Source: Ferribacterium limneticum (lineage in GTDB: Bacteria; Pseudomonadota; Gammaproteobacteria; Burkholderiales; Rhodocyclaceae). From it: 64,000 bases of DNA. The notes beneath the pieces were generated by a model that was not told the DNA's origin, made no database searches, and saw only the letters and a list, made by a program, of their open reading frames with translations. The translations under genes and the position numbers were made by a program. The stretch spans positions 472,001-536,000 of the forward strand of contig NZ_CP075191.1 in the NCBI RefSeq assembly GCF_020510625.1. Direction: 5' to 3'. Below, piece after piece: positions 8,964 through 18,656 of the stretch; within the stretch, counting starts at the first letter, position 1, and each line of letters starts with the position of its first letter.

Positions 8964-9713
8964 CTATCGCGGCAGTCGCCAGGCATGCTTCACGAAGTAG
9001 CGCAACATGCTAGACAGATGCCATTTCATATAGCGCAGCCTCCTTCGGCTCGCCCGCTGTGCGGCGTGTATCACCGTGACGCCCGGATGCAGAATAACGC
9101 GCCGGCCACTCTGCCAGAGACGAGTGCAGATATCTACATCTTCATAATAGAGAAAGAAACCTTCGTCGAACCCATCGAGTTCGCTATACGCGCTGGCCGG
9201 AAAAAGAAGGAACATTCCGGCAGTCCAGTCGACGTCCTGCGGGGCGGGACCTTCGGACGTCACGCGTCCATCCCCGAGTCCCATGATCTTGCGCACCAGA
9301 CGCAGCGGTGTAGGAAAATTGCGCGCGCTATCCTCAAGATCGCCGCTGGGATTTCTCACTGCTGGCGCGATCACCCCGCCAGAGCTCATCTCGAGAGCTT
9401 GAGCTAATTGCGGAAAAGGATCGTCCCTAAGCCGGATGTCCGGATTGAGCACCGCAAACATTGAGGCTTCGCAAAATCTGAAAGCCTGATTGTGATTGGC
9501 GCCGAAACCGCGAGGACGCTCGTTACGGATCACTCGCAAGCGAGGCTGGAGGGACGCAGGGCACGGAATGTCGTCTTCGGGAATGTTTTGGGTCAGAACA
9601 ACCGCCGATACATCTTGGCAACAAGCCAGATCTTCGAGCAACGCAGCTACGAACCGGCCTTGGCCATGACTGACAACGGATACCATGATGGGCTGGCGGC
9701 AAGGCTCAGTCAC
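8964..9713 (-). CDS. Glycosyltransferase family 2
   Basis: A GT-A type transferase with N-terminal MVSVVSHGQGRFV, the acidic nucleotide-sugar motif in VLNPDIRL and the downstream GFDEGFFLYYEDVDICTRL block typical of rhamnosyltransferase-like family 2 enzymes. The GTG at 9713 overlaps the upstream methyltransferase stop by eight bases (GTGACTGA), and I chose it as start. An ATG at 9686 is the alternative, and the longer frame to 9755 would overlap far more. It adds a sugar to the lipid-linked repeat unit on the cytoplasmic side; donor and acceptor are unknown. Confidence 0.88.
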   Translation of the reverse strand: MTEPCRQPIMVSVVSHGQGRFVAALLEDLACCQDVSAVVLTQNIPEDDIPCPASLQPRLRVIRNERPRGFGANHNQAFRFCEASMFAVLNPDIRLRDDPFPQLAQALEMSSGGVIAPAVRNPSGDLEDSARNFPTPLRLVRKIMGLGDGRVTSEGPAPQDVDWTAGMFLLFPASAYSELDGFDEGFFLYYEDVDICTRLWQSGRRVILHPGVTVIHAAQRASRRRLRYMKWHLSSMLRYFVKHAWRLPR

Positions 9714-10269
9714 GCTCAAATACTCCGTACAGGCAGTACTGGCGAATACGAACATTTAACCAGGCCGACCGCAAGGGCATATGGAATAGCCGTTGCAGGC
9801 CAAAACCTGCCGCTGCCAAAGTCGAAACAAGTGTGGCCTCGTCATAGAAAACCTTGTGATCCGAGTCTGTGGCGTACCCGCGATGTCCCGGCACGCCTAC
9901 CACTAGGGAACTATGTGGGCGCAGAACTCGACGTATTTCTTTTAGTAGTTCAGCAGGTTCGATCAGATGTTCCAGCACATTATCTAGAATTGCGCTGTCA
10001 AAACTGACATCCTGAAATGGCAGCACATTAGGCGACATTTGGTGCGCATCCAAACCCCTACGGAGACACCATTCGACCGTTGCAGGATTGATATCGACGC
10101 CCACCGTTCCGGTACGGTGATTCAGGAAATCGCCGATTCCGCAACCAATATCAAGCGTCTTTCCATCGAGATATCGGCATAGCCTTGGATACAGCCAGTA
10201 CCGCCGATACAACCAACCGAGGCGACTGCGTCCCTTGAGATACTCGAAATATTCCTCAGGGGCGGTCAT
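9706..10269 (-). CDS. SAM-dependent methyltransferase (class I)
   Basis: The 187-residue protein has the SAM-binding motif I in TLDIGCGIGDFLNH, VDINP as motif II, and FDSAILDNVLEHL followed by EIRRVLRP, characteristic of Methyltransf_11 proteins. The position between glycosyltransferases suggests it methylates a sugar of the repeat unit or caps the chain. It overlaps the preceding gene stop (ATGA at 10266-10269) and the following GT2 start. The substrate is not predictable. Confidence 0.88.
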   Translation of the reverse strand: MTAPEEYFEYLKGRSRLGWLYRRYWLYPRLCRYLDGKTLDIGCGIGDFLNHRTGTVGVDINPATVEWCLRRGLDAHQMSPNVLPFQDVSFDSAILDNVLEHLIEPAELLKEIRRVLRPHSSLVVGVPGHRGYATDSDHKVFYDEATLVSTLAAAGFGLQRLFHMPLRSAWLNVRIRQYCLYGVFERD

Positions 10270-11342
10270 ACAGAGCCCTCGATAAGCTGCAGATACTGCA
10301 TCGCAGCCGTAGATTGCCTGAACGAAGGAGGAAGCAAACTTGATTTTATAGAACGTGTGCGGCCAAGACTCGCAGCCTCAATCATTGCACGAGAAAGATC
10401 GATATCACTTGAAAACAGTTTCCCTGCCATCGGGTCGCTCAGCAGTTCCGCATTACCGTCCACATCACGAAGCACACAAGGCACCCCCAAATGCAAAGCT
10501 TCAAGAGCCGCCCTTGAAACACCTTCTGAACGCGACGGCAGTATCAATGCATCGGCACCAGCGATGAGCGGGTAAGGATTTGCAACCTGGCCGTGCAGTT
10601 GAACATGTTCTTGCAAGCCATTTCTCACCACCGTGGCAGAAATGCTTTCTCTTAGGGGGCCATCGCCAATCACGTCTAATTTGACCTCATAGCCTTGGCT
10701 TATCAAAAATTCGATCGCATGCACGATTAGGGCAGGTTGTTTTCGATTCGTCAAAGACCCAACGTAAACAAAGTGTAATCCCCCTTTGACATACGAAGAA
10801 GCACTCCGGAAGCATTCAAGGGCCTGTTCGTCGACAAAGTTCCCGATAATCTTGGACCGCACTCCTGCAATAGAGTGAATTTGCGTGGCCATGGCCTCTG
10901 TCATGGCAAACACATGGTCGAACGAACGAAGCGCCAGCAGATGGGCAATAGCCAAACTGGTGCCAATCATTCCATAATCATGCTGGTAGTTCTGCGGCAG
11001 ATTACCCCTCACGCTCGAACAGATAACCGCATCTTCAGAGCAAAACCGGTTGAACAGATCAGCCGAGAAGCACATTGAGAGCGATGCCACGTTTTCTCGC
11101 CCCCCGGCATCCCGAAGAAGCCTTTGGTAGACACGCAGCCGGCCCCTCCAACCACCCGGAGTAGTGACTAGCAAAATCTCTTCGACACGAGCATCTAGAT
11201 TGGCATCCACGCCTGGCCCATCTTTCAGATAAACCAGCACTACGCGACGGATGGGTGCCAAGGCATTTGCCAAGGCAAATGCCCCCTTAACTGGCCCAGT
11301 TGGATGCGGCGAAGGAACCAGGATAAATATTGTGCGATTCAT
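10266..11342 (-). CDS. Glycosyltransferase family 4 (GT-B)
   Basis: This 358-residue protein begins MNRTIFILVPSPHPTGPVKG, an N-terminal GT-B domain with a gly-rich donor loop. The C-terminal domain (from about residue 170) contains HFVYVGSLTNRKQPAL and the EX7E signature in SRSEGVSRAALEAL. The ATG at 11342 overlaps the upstream stop (ATGA), so I prefer it to the longer frame at 11387. It is a retaining glycosyltransferase of the repeat-unit assembly; the linkage is unknown. Confidence 0.9.
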   Translation of the reverse strand: MNRTIFILVPSPHPTGPVKGAFALANALAPIRRVVLVYLKDGPGVDANLDARVEEILLVTTPGGWRGRLRVYQRLLRDAGGRENVASLSMCFSADLFNRFCSEDAVICSSVRGNLPQNYQHDYGMIGTSLAIAHLLALRSFDHVFAMTEAMATQIHSIAGVRSKIIGNFVDEQALECFRSASSYVKGGLHFVYVGSLTNRKQPALIVHAIEFLISQGYEVKLDVIGDGPLRESISATVVRNGLQEHVQLHGQVANPYPLIAGADALILPSRSEGVSRAALEALHLGVPCVLRDVDGNAELLSDPMAGKLFSSDIDLSRAMIEAASLGRTRSIKSSLLPPSFRQSTAAMQYLQLIEGSV

Positions 11343-12493
11343 AGTTCGCAGGCAGCTTCGATGATTTTTTCTGCCCTGCGTGTCCAAGTGTGTTGTCGTT
11401 CGTATTGGTCGTGGGCATTAGAGCCGATACGCGCCGCCAATTCAGGATTCCCTGCAATACGGTCAAGGGCTGCCAACCATGAATCAATATCCGATGGACG
11501 AGCAAGCAAGCAGTTTGCTCCATCAAGCAACACCTCTCGCAATACAGGTAGATCAGAAGAGATGATTGGCACACCGGTGCCCAGATATTCGAACATCTTC
11601 ATCGGGGACATCCATCGAGCCGTGTCATGTCCAGCAACACCAATGGAAACACTTTCCTGGTAGGGCATCAGCAGTATGTCCACCATTCGCATCAAGTCCC
11701 GTGCCACAGGATGAGGTACATGGCCCATGAATGCCAAGTTGGCTTGTCGGTTGGAAGCGCGGCGAGCTGCGATATCGGTCTCTGTGCCGCCATAGACCAA
11801 AAACAGGCAGTCTTTACGTGCTGCAGCCATCGCTTCGACGATTTCTATGCCGCGGCCAGAATACAGGTGTCCAAAATAGCCGCAGACCTGCTTCCAAGTC
11901 CCCTGTGCTTCGGGTACGAGATCATAAAGTTTATCCCTGCGCTCAGTGATTGTTACCGGTGAGATACCGGCCGGTGCCGCATCATGCAGTACGAGTGTGC
12001 GATGCGGCTCCGCTCCATGGTGTTCCGCTAGATACTTGGCGAGGTGCTCCGAGATCACAATGGTGGTTACCCATGGGCAACGCATTATGGCACGCTGCAT
12101 CCATTTTCTAAAACCTGTCTCGAGTTGGTGCGTTTCGAACAGCAGCGGAATTCTATGCAACACCGCCAACGAGAACGTCGCGTAGAGGTTACGCGACAGA
12201 ATGGCGTCGCCCCGCTCGGAGCGACGAATGCAGCGCACCGCATGTCGGGCAATTCGCAGGTTGTCTCCAAGCGTCAAGGCACTGTAGAAGGTCTCGAAGC
12301 GAAAAGCTGTGGCCCCAACGCCATAGGTGGTTTCCACGGCTTGTGGGAGTTGCTGCGCATCATGCATGGCACGCTTGGCATACAGGGTCACGTCTGCGCC
12401 GCGTTGGGCAAGGCCATTACACTGCCACACGACGTGCACTGAATTGGCAGCACGGGAAGGAAGCGTTGAGGGGGCAATGTAGTGGAAACGCAT
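11339..12493 (-). CDS. Glycosyltransferase family 4 (GT-B)
   Basis: The 384-residue GT-B protein starts MRFHYIAPSTLPSRAANSVH. The C-terminal half has VCGYFGHLYSGRGIEIVEAM and MFEYLGTGVPIISSDLPVLR, typical of GT4 enzymes. The ATG at 12493 lies 4 bases after the upstream stop at 12498. The longer in-frame extension to 12598 would run into that gene and is rejected. It is followed by a second GT4 with a 4-base overlap, so two retaining linkages are probably made in succession. Confidence 0.9.
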   Translation of the reverse strand: MRFHYIAPSTLPSRAANSVHVVWQCNGLAQRGADVTLYAKRAMHDAQQLPQAVETTYGVGATAFRFETFYSALTLGDNLRIARHAVRCIRRSERGDAILSRNLYATFSLAVLHRIPLLFETHQLETGFRKWMQRAIMRCPWVTTIVISEHLAKYLAEHHGAEPHRTLVLHDAAPAGISPVTITERRDKLYDLVPEAQGTWKQVCGYFGHLYSGRGIEIVEAMAAARKDCLFLVYGGTETDIAARRASNRQANLAFMGHVPHPVARDLMRMVDILLMPYQESVSIGVAGHDTARWMSPMKMFEYLGTGVPIISSDLPVLREVLLDGANCLLARPSDIDSWLAALDRIAGNPELAARIGSNAHDQYERQHTWTRRAEKIIEAACEL

Positions 12494-12497
12494 CGGT

Positions 12498-13661
12498 TCA
12501 TCGCTCCACTTTTGCAGCACGGAGAGACGGGTGATAGCCAATCCCTGGATAGTCGATGAAACCCCAATGTCCCGCATGCTCAGGATGCATGGCAACATCT
12601 ATCCGAGCCAGGGCCAGCATGCGGAACCAGCTGTCCCACAGGTCGGATTCATTCCATCCGCGCGAATACTGGCTCCAGTGGGTATGGATGCGATTGTGCT
12701 TGGGGCGCTGCAGAGTCAGGCCATAGCGCAGGCGTTCCCGCAATGCCCCCGGATTACCCCGTGCTGCCCAGGCATGGCGGACAAAGCCGGCCAGTTGCGC
12801 AATGGATCGGGGCCGCACCTGAAGCGACTCGCAAAATCCGCCATCCGGGTTTTGTTCTGCCAACAAGGTGCTAGCCGTCCGTTCCAGCACGCGCCGAGTG
12901 GTTTCGTCGGGTATCCGGCCATGCGGTGTCAGCATGAACACAGCGTCGTAGTCATAGCATCCACCACCGCCCGGATAGGGAGCGAAGTGCCCCTGCATAT
13001 CTGCCAAACCACGAACGGACGCAAGTGTTTGCTCGAGATGTGGGTTGTCCAGGCCAAGGTATTCCAGCACTTCGTGCTGGTGATAGCCATTCTGGAATTG
13101 AAGGTGAGTCATGCCAGAAGAGCATCCCCAAAAGCCGAAATGGTTCATGTGCTTGACATGTATATCAACCCACTCATCCAGTTTTGCATGAACAGGCATT
13201 CCAAGATGGTCCCGCGCATGGATCATGAAAATTGCGGCGAACATGGCCTGGTTGCCACTTCCTGCTTGTCCATTTATTACCCCGGCTCGCAGAAGCGTAT
13301 CTTTTATATTGTCATCAATCTGCTCGCCAACGAGATCTTCCAAGGGGTCTTCTTTTAGTTCATCCAGGATCGCCAGCGCACTCAAGCCGAAGGTCAGAAG
13401 TTGTCGATAGGGCTTCGCACGGCGGTGATTCGAGTCACGCGGTCGTATTTCCCGTAGGCCATTTTTCAAATGCCTGGCCATTGTTTTCGGGTCTTCAATT
13501 TTGTGAAGAGCCCGAATCAACTGTAAAGAGTAGATTGCGAAACAAGTGGCGTAAAGACTTGTATCAGCGCGCGGCGTCAGGCAGAAATCAAGTGACGAAG
13601 ACGAGCAGGAATTCACAAATTCCTGAAATTTGTGCCTCACTGGGTTCAGGTCAGGCTTCAC
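12498..13661 (-). CDS. Uncharacterised polysaccharide-locus protein with alpha/alpha-toroid-like repeats
   Basis: I do not recognise a named family. The 387-residue soluble protein has helical repeats of about 50 residues and a QNPDGGF motif like the QW/QxxDGGF repeats of terpene cyclase and prenyltransferase toroids. It also has His-rich segments (KHMNHFGFWG, NGYHQHEVLEYLG), GGGGCYDYDAVFML and a C-terminal WNESDLWDSWFRMLALA. No signal peptide or membrane helix is visible. It starts with GTG, overlapping the Wzx gene by 11 bases, and lies 4 bases before a GT4, so it belongs to the operon. It could be a lyase, a cyclase-like enzyme or a non-catalytic assembly factor. Confidence 0.8.
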   Translation of the reverse strand: MKPDLNPVRHKFQEFVNSCSSSSLDFCLTPRADTSLYATCFAIYSLQLIRALHKIEDPKTMARHLKNGLREIRPRDSNHRRAKPYRQLLTFGLSALAILDELKEDPLEDLVGEQIDDNIKDTLLRAGVINGQAGSGNQAMFAAIFMIHARDHLGMPVHAKLDEWVDIHVKHMNHFGFWGCSSGMTHLQFQNGYHQHEVLEYLGLDNPHLEQTLASVRGLADMQGHFAPYPGGGGCYDYDAVFMLTPHGRIPDETTRRVLERTASTLLAEQNPDGGFCESLQVRPRSIAQLAGFVRHAWAARGNPGALRERLRYGLTLQRPKHNRIHTHWSQYSRGWNESDLWDSWFRMLALARIDVAMHPEHAGHWGFIDYPGIGYHPSLRAAKVER

Positions 13662-15207
13662 GGTTGTATGTTTTGCGAATTTTGTTTACAAGAAGATTAC
13701 GCATCGAAGGGGTCAATACAAACCACCAAGTGCCAATTGCCCAGATCGTTCCGCCCATGACTACCTGTGCCATGAGCGTGTGCAGTGCTGACAGGGCACC
13801 CGGGAAGCCGAAAATTGCCGTGGGCGCTCCCATGCTTAACAGCAGCAATCCTGACGGCTTGAAGATAGACATGGCGAGATCGAATGGCCGCAGTCTGATT
13901 TCCATTTTGAGCAGAATAGCTGCGATGGAGAGACGAGCCATGAACCCGACAGAAACGCCAATGGCGAGCGCCGATACACCGAGCGTGGTCAACTGCAACA
14001 AGGCAAGGCCGATTCCGAGACCCAATACCGCGCTACTCAGTTCGGAGAACGCGCTTTCCCAATGCCTGCCGGCCCCCAGCAAAACACCTCTGACAGCTGA
14101 CGCAGGCCCCACAAAGAATGCACCAATCGAGAGAAAATGCAAGTTCCATACCAGTTGCTGCATCGATGTGTGTTCTTCTCCTCCGGTGCCTAACCACCAA
14201 TGCACAAATGCGGGCCCCGCGAAGAAGAGCGCAACGACGATCGGCACGCTCATGCTGGCCGACAATGAAATTGTTCCAATAGCCACGTCCGCAAGTGCCT
14301 GTTCCTTGGCGACGCTCAAGGAACTGACCACGGGCGTTACGAGTGCGCCCAACGAACCCGAAAAAGACACGGCCTGTGTGACCAGCATCAACGGTATGGC
14401 GAAAGCTGACACAGAGGCCAATCCAAGCTTTGCAGCGGCAATGATGCTTCCCTGGGCAAGCATCATTGCCGAAAACGTCAGCAGCAAGGACGCACCCGTA
14501 TGCGACATCAGTTCATACACACTCGCTCTCGAGAGTCCCGAAAAAGTGATCGGAACCCCTACCTGACGTACCCCCAGATAATACTGAATGATATTGGTCA
14601 GCAGAGGTGGCAGGACAGCGACAACCGCAAAAACGAAAATTCCCAAACGCCATTCAAGCACGACGAGAAGTACGAGAGCCAGACGGAAAAAAACTCCTGC
14701 CAGATCCACCCCGAAATAGATATCGAATCGATTGGAAGTTGCCAACAGGCCGTAACCGACCTTGAGTGGCAGTCCGGCCAGTGCTGCTACAACGGCCACC
14801 GCGAGAACGTCGTAATGCCCTGCGCCTGCACTTTCTCCAAGCAGTAGCTGAGCGACACCCACTCCGCCAAAATAAATCACCAGCACGCCGATCAGGCTGA
14901 CACCAGCGCCCAGCAAGAAAGCGCATGAGACAAGGCGGGACGCTTCGCTATGGCGCCCGTTTGACAGCAGGCGAGGCAGTATTCTTGGTAATGCGGAAGC
15001 TGCACCAAAGTCCAGCAGAGCCACATAGGTTGCCATTGTCGTCCCGAGAATCCAGACCCCCATTTCCTCGAGACCGTAAAACCGCGCAGCTACACCCGTA
15101 ACGACCAGTGACGAGATAATGTATGCGACCTTGTGCCCCCACATAAATACGATATTGCGTACGGTCTGTCTGGCGCTCGGTACCTTGTTTGATTTCTGTG
15201 GCAGCAC
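13651..15207 (-). CDS. Wzx-like polysaccharide flippase (MOP superfamily)
   Basis: The 518-residue integral membrane protein has around 12-14 hydrophobic segments, starting TVRNIVFMWGHKVAYIISSL and VTGVAARFYGLEEMGVWILG, the N-terminal signature of polysaccharide-transport (RfbX/Wzx) proteins. It should flip undecaprenyl-linked repeat units across the inner membrane for the polymerase encoded next to it. It starts one base after the wzy-like gene ends and overlaps the following gene by 11 bases. The gene symbol is withheld because Wzx sequences diverge too much to assign substrate. Confidence 0.9.
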   Translation of the reverse strand: MLPQKSNKVPSARQTVRNIVFMWGHKVAYIISSLVVTGVAARFYGLEEMGVWILGTTMATYVALLDFGAASALPRILPRLLSNGRHSEASRLVSCAFLLGAGVSLIGVLVIYFGGVGVAQLLLGESAGAGHYDVLAVAVVAALAGLPLKVGYGLLATSNRFDIYFGVDLAGVFFRLALVLLVVLEWRLGIFVFAVVAVLPPLLTNIIQYYLGVRQVGVPITFSGLSRASVYELMSHTGASLLLTFSAMMLAQGSIIAAAKLGLASVSAFAIPLMLVTQAVSFSGSLGALVTPVVSSLSVAKEQALADVAIGTISLSASMSVPIVVALFFAGPAFVHWWLGTGGEEHTSMQQLVWNLHFLSIGAFFVGPASAVRGVLLGAGRHWESAFSELSSAVLGLGIGLALLQLTTLGVSALAIGVSVGFMARLSIAAILLKMEIRLRPFDLAMSIFKPSGLLLLSMGAPTAIFGFPGALSALHTLMAQVVMGGTIWAIGTWWFVLTPSMRNLLVNKIRKTYNREA

Positions 15208-15208
15208 G

Positions 15209-16609
15209 TCAATCCACCTTCGCAGGATATCCGTGCCTCAGAAAAATTGCACTCAGCGTGAAAATAAACGGGGTGACGCTGTGCGTCAGCCATCCAGCTG
15301 TTGAGTAGACAAAAAAATCGAATGCCAGGACTGCCACCATCAGAATTATTCCACCGCCGAAAATAATGCTCGAGTTTGTATGAACTCCGGCAAGTTGCTT
15401 TTCGAGCGCCAGCCAGAGAAATACGAAGAAACCCGCTGCCGCAATCACGGAAGCAATGCCTCCCTCCCAGAGCAGCATCAAACCAAACGAATATGTTCCT
15501 CGAAGCCCGAATTTATCGAACATGATATCTGTGCGATTGGGTCCGAGATTAGGGCTAGGATTGATTGCTCCACCACCGAGTCCGAAAATGAGCGTACCCA
15601 AACCCCTATCCGCCAGTGTCTCGATGCTTTCCTGCATAAGCTTGAGCCGACCCAATTGAATATTCGTGTTGTTATCCTTGGTGGTTGTGTCCGAGTGATT
15701 CATTGGAGAGGAATAGTCTCTCAGCAGATAGTCCTTCCCGTATTTCAATAGCTGTACAGGGCATGGTTCATCGCTACCGCATTGGAGAGACGGAATCAAG
15801 GTAACCGAAGAAATCCACACGGTGATGCACACCACACTCAAAGACGCAAGCTTCCCGATAGTTATTCGTGGAATACCGATCTGTTCGCCAAGATGGCGCG
15901 ACGAAAGCTGCGCATAAACATAGAAGGCTGCTGCGACAAGAAGTGGGAGCATGACCACGACTGCTCTTTTTTCGTTTACCACGGGCAGGAATGCGTAAAT
16001 CGTGACGATAAGAATAGTCCAGCCCCCTTTGTACAGATACAACAGAAGAAGCATTGACAGCACAAGCATTGGGAAGATAAGCCCGAGTTGTCCAGCCGTC
16101 TGACTCAACCCGCCTATCCAGTGTTTTTCTTCAACCCCGATCACCATCCATTTGTAGGTAAAGAACGGAAGTTGCAGCAACATTAGACTGGCGATCAATA
16201 ACAACAGCCGTCGTGATGCCGCTCTATCGAGCGGAATATTCAGTATCCCGACCAAAAAGAGCAGTGGCACAACGAGGAGTCTCACATAGAACAGGCTTTC
16301 GATGAAACTGGCACCTTGTGTTGCGCCCGAAACGAGACCGAACAGAACAGCGACGCAAAATGGCAAGATCAGTTGTATGCCGCTCAGCAGTTGTCTTGAT
16401 CGCAGTCTTTGCGCCACCCCCATGGCAAAGAGTGCGATAAAGCCAGCTTCGAGAGCTGCCTTCAGCATCGACTCACGAATGCCCGCAGCAACCCAAGCCC
16501 CTTGAGTCATGCTCAATACGAGCAAGCTGGCAACCAGAAACTCGCCGATCGACAACTGCCTCAGCCCGGAGAGGCCAGATATCTCTAGTTCTGAAAATTT
16601 GATACGCAT
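15209..16609 (-). CDS. O-antigen polymerase/ligase family membrane protein (Wzy-like)
   Basis: The 466-residue protein is almost entirely hydrophobic with about 10-12 helices (for example LSIGEFLVASLLVLSM, GVAQRL, LGLIFPMLVLSMLLLLYLY). It has one large hydrophilic loop around residues 290-370 containing RLKLMQESIETLADRG and GLGGGAINPSPN, the layout of Wzy_C/O-antigen ligase proteins. It probably polymerises repeat units in the periplasm. The ATG at 16609 (MRIKFSELEISG) is preferred; the extension to 16711 would overlap the acyltransferase gene. Confidence 0.85.
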   Translation of the reverse strand: MRIKFSELEISGLSGLRQLSIGEFLVASLLVLSMTQGAWVAAGIRESMLKAALEAGFIALFAMGVAQRLRSRQLLSGIQLILPFCVAVLFGLVSGATQGASFIESLFYVRLLVVPLLFLVGILNIPLDRAASRRLLLLIASLMLLQLPFFTYKWMVIGVEEKHWIGGLSQTAGQLGLIFPMLVLSMLLLLYLYKGGWTILIVTIYAFLPVVNEKRAVVVMLPLLVAAAFYVYAQLSSRHLGEQIGIPRITIGKLASLSVVCITVWISSVTLIPSLQCGSDEPCPVQLLKYGKDYLLRDYSSPMNHSDTTTKDNNTNIQLGRLKLMQESIETLADRGLGTLIFGLGGGAINPSPNLGPNRTDIMFDKFGLRGTYSFGLMLLWEGGIASVIAAAGFFVFLWLALEKQLAGVHTNSSIIFGGGIILMVAVLAFDFFVYSTAGWLTHSVTPFIFTLSAIFLRHGYPAKVD

Positions 16610-16622
16610 TGCTGCTTCTCTA

Positions 16623-17753
16623 TTAAGTGTGGTTTTCCTTCTGTTGCGATTTGCCTTCCCCGAAGAAAGTCGTAGACAGTTGCGATGACCATTTGCGACG
16701 CCGTGCATCAATCGGAGACTCGAAACACCATGCGATCACGGCCGATATCAGCAGCGTCACGAGCACAACAAGTGCAAAACCAGCTACCGTGGTCTGAAGA
16801 AGTCCGTTTTTTTCATCCGGTATGGCAAGCACGACGCTTGCCGCCCCCCCCCACATCACCCCCAGGGCCAAGGCTACATGGTTGCCTATCCAGTGCAGCA
16901 GATAAACTGGATAAGCCATGTGTCCAAAAAATGCATCGATGCGTACTCCTGCACCCTTTGCCTTGTTAAGGGACAGCAACCAAGTGATGTAGGCCAGCAG
17001 AGGTAGTGCGACCAGGAAACTGGCTGTTACGCTCCAGCGGCTGAGCAATGATCCACACAGGAGAAAACCCACACTGGCAATCAGCAGATGGGTGTGTGGC
17101 CTTTCAGGCTTCTTGAACTTGTCACGAAGATGCCATATACATGCGCCCAAGGCGTAGGGGATCAATGCAACTGGTAGAAAGCTGTAGGTTAATGATCCTG
17201 CGAGTTCTGGATAGCCATTTCGAACCAGCAATTTGCTGGTCAGATAAAGGAAAGGAAATGCCCCGGCACAGATCAGTAATGTGAGCTTTGCACCCTTCCA
17301 TGTGCGGGACAGCCATAGCATCGATGCCGCATACATCAATATCTCCACATCAACCGCCCACGAAGAAGGGCTTAGTGAAGTCTCCAGGCGACCAAGCCCC
17401 AGGAACGTTCCGCCAAGTATGAATACAGTGGATATCCACTCCAAGCCGCTGTCAGGAATACCAAGCGCGCTGTTGATCGAGCGTGGATCAACCAGATGGC
17501 CGAACATCCAGATGGATATGAATGCGAGGAAGAGCGAAAGCCAGTAGGTCGGAAAGATGCGCAATGCCCGGTTGACCGAAAATTCGAACAGATCCGTACG
17601 CCCAAACCGATACCGGCTGTTCAGCGCTCCTGTGATGAGGAACCCACTGAGAAGAAAAAAAGCCCATACCGCCAGGCCGGAGAACACCTCGGTTGCCTTG
17701 AAGTGCTTGAGAAGCACAAGGAGCGCGAGTAGAAGTCTATAAGTTCCGAACAC
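16623..17753 (-). CDS. Acyltransferase 3 family (OafA/WecH-like) membrane O-acyltransferase
   Basis: This 376-residue protein has about ten membrane helices and the acyltransferase-3 signature: His in LLKHFKAT near the N-terminus, FFLLSGFLITGAL, then RALRIFPTYWLSL with the conserved Arg-x-Pro-x-Tyr. It transfers acetyl (or another short acyl) groups to the polysaccharide. The start is a GTG at 17753, 21 bases after the methyltransferase. The C-terminal HLAYPVYLLHW-like block (GHMAYPVYLLHWIG) is also present. Confidence 0.92.
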   Translation of the reverse strand: MFGTYRLLLALLVLLKHFKATEVFSGLAVWAFFLLSGFLITGALNSRYRFGRTDLFEFSVNRALRIFPTYWLSLFLAFISIWMFGHLVDPRSINSALGIPDSGLEWISTVFILGGTFLGLGRLETSLSPSSWAVDVEILMYAASMLWLSRTWKGAKLTLLICAGAFPFLYLTSKLLVRNGYPELAGSLTYSFLPVALIPYALGACIWHLRDKFKKPERPHTHLLIASVGFLLCGSLLSRWSVTASFLVALPLLAYITWLLSLNKAKGAGVRIDAFFGHMAYPVYLLHWIGNHVALALGVMWGGAASVVLAIPDEKNGLLQTTVAGFALVVLVTLLISAVIAWCFESPIDARRRKWSSQLSTTFFGEGKSQQKENHT

Positions 17754-17774
17754 GAGTCCTCGCCAAGCAGATTT

Positions 17775-18653
17775 CTACGAATGCAGCGAAAGATACTGGG
17801 CCGTCGTCCCGAGACTGTGCCATGCAAAGTCTATCCATTGCCGCAGCAGATTCAGCGGGTGCGTTCGTACGATGCGAGATGCAGGAACCGGTCGATATCC
17901 TGCACGCACGCAGAGACGCCGGAGCGATGCTGGCGTGAAGCCATGCAGATGCTCGAATGGGGCCAGCACATGAGGTGTTTTTCCATCGAAAGGCCAAGTC
18001 TCCCAGATACGAGTTCCAGAGGGGTCTCTCAGTATGTTGGGGACAGTGATACGGATCAGCGTATGTGTCCCGCAATAGGCCTTAAGCCTTGTTAGTGTTT
18101 CAAATGGGTCAGGCACATGCTCCAGAACCTGCTCAAGATGAATGACATCGAATTTCATGCCCGCGAGCTCAGACTCCGAATGCACTAATCGGAAGGGCGG
18201 AACTGCTTCGCCGCCCCGCTCGACACTAGGCTCATAGGCGACGACGCGGAACCCCTCTGCCACTGCTGCTCGCGCCCAGCGCCCGCGGCCGGAGCCGTAA
18301 TCGAGAAGCAAGGGTTCTTTGCACACAGTATTGGTCAGGCGTCGTACCCTTCGCATTTCCTGCTGCATTGCAGTTGACGGAGTGTTGGTGGGTATTGCAC
18401 CTGATGCAAGGGGGCGCCCAGATGCGTACATGAGTAAAAGTTGATCTGGCTCTGGTTGATTGCGATACCACGCATGACCGCATACCCGGCAACCCAACAC
18501 CTCTAGGGGAATCGTATCGAGCCAATTTGAGAGTAATCCGTCGTACTTGATCTGATCGAATTCGAGAAATGCGTGGCGACGAAACTTGTCAAGTTGAGTG
18601 ACAGTAATCGGATTTGAGGTGTCGCAGGCGGGACAGTCCTGTATGACCTGCAT
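17775..18653 (-). CDS. Methyltransferase with N-terminal Cys-rich (zinc-binding) region
   Basis: The 292-residue protein has an N-terminal pair CPAC (residues 8-11) and CRVCGH (about 55-60), likely a zinc ribbon. A SAM domain follows with LLDYGSGRGRWARAA, FDVIHLEQVLEHVPDP and a late HTLIRITVPN. The architecture resembles sugar C-methyltransferases and Methyltransf_23 proteins of polysaccharide loci, but it lacks the long C-terminal domain of TylC3-type enzymes. It lies directly downstream of another methyltransferase (3-base gap). The methylated sugar position is unknown. Confidence 0.87.
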   Translation of the reverse strand: MQVIQDCPACDTSNPITVTQLDKFRRHAFLEFDQIKYDGLLSNWLDTIPLEVLGCRVCGHAWYRNQPEPDQLLLMYASGRPLASGAIPTNTPSTAMQQEMRRVRRLTNTVCKEPLLLDYGSGRGRWARAAVAEGFRVVAYEPSVERGGEAVPPFRLVHSESELAGMKFDVIHLEQVLEHVPDPFETLTRLKAYCGTHTLIRITVPNILRDPSGTRIWETWPFDGKTPHVLAPFEHLHGFTPASLRRLCVRAGYRPVPASRIVRTHPLNLLRQWIDFAWHSLGTTAQYLSLHS

Positions 18654-18656
18654 GAT

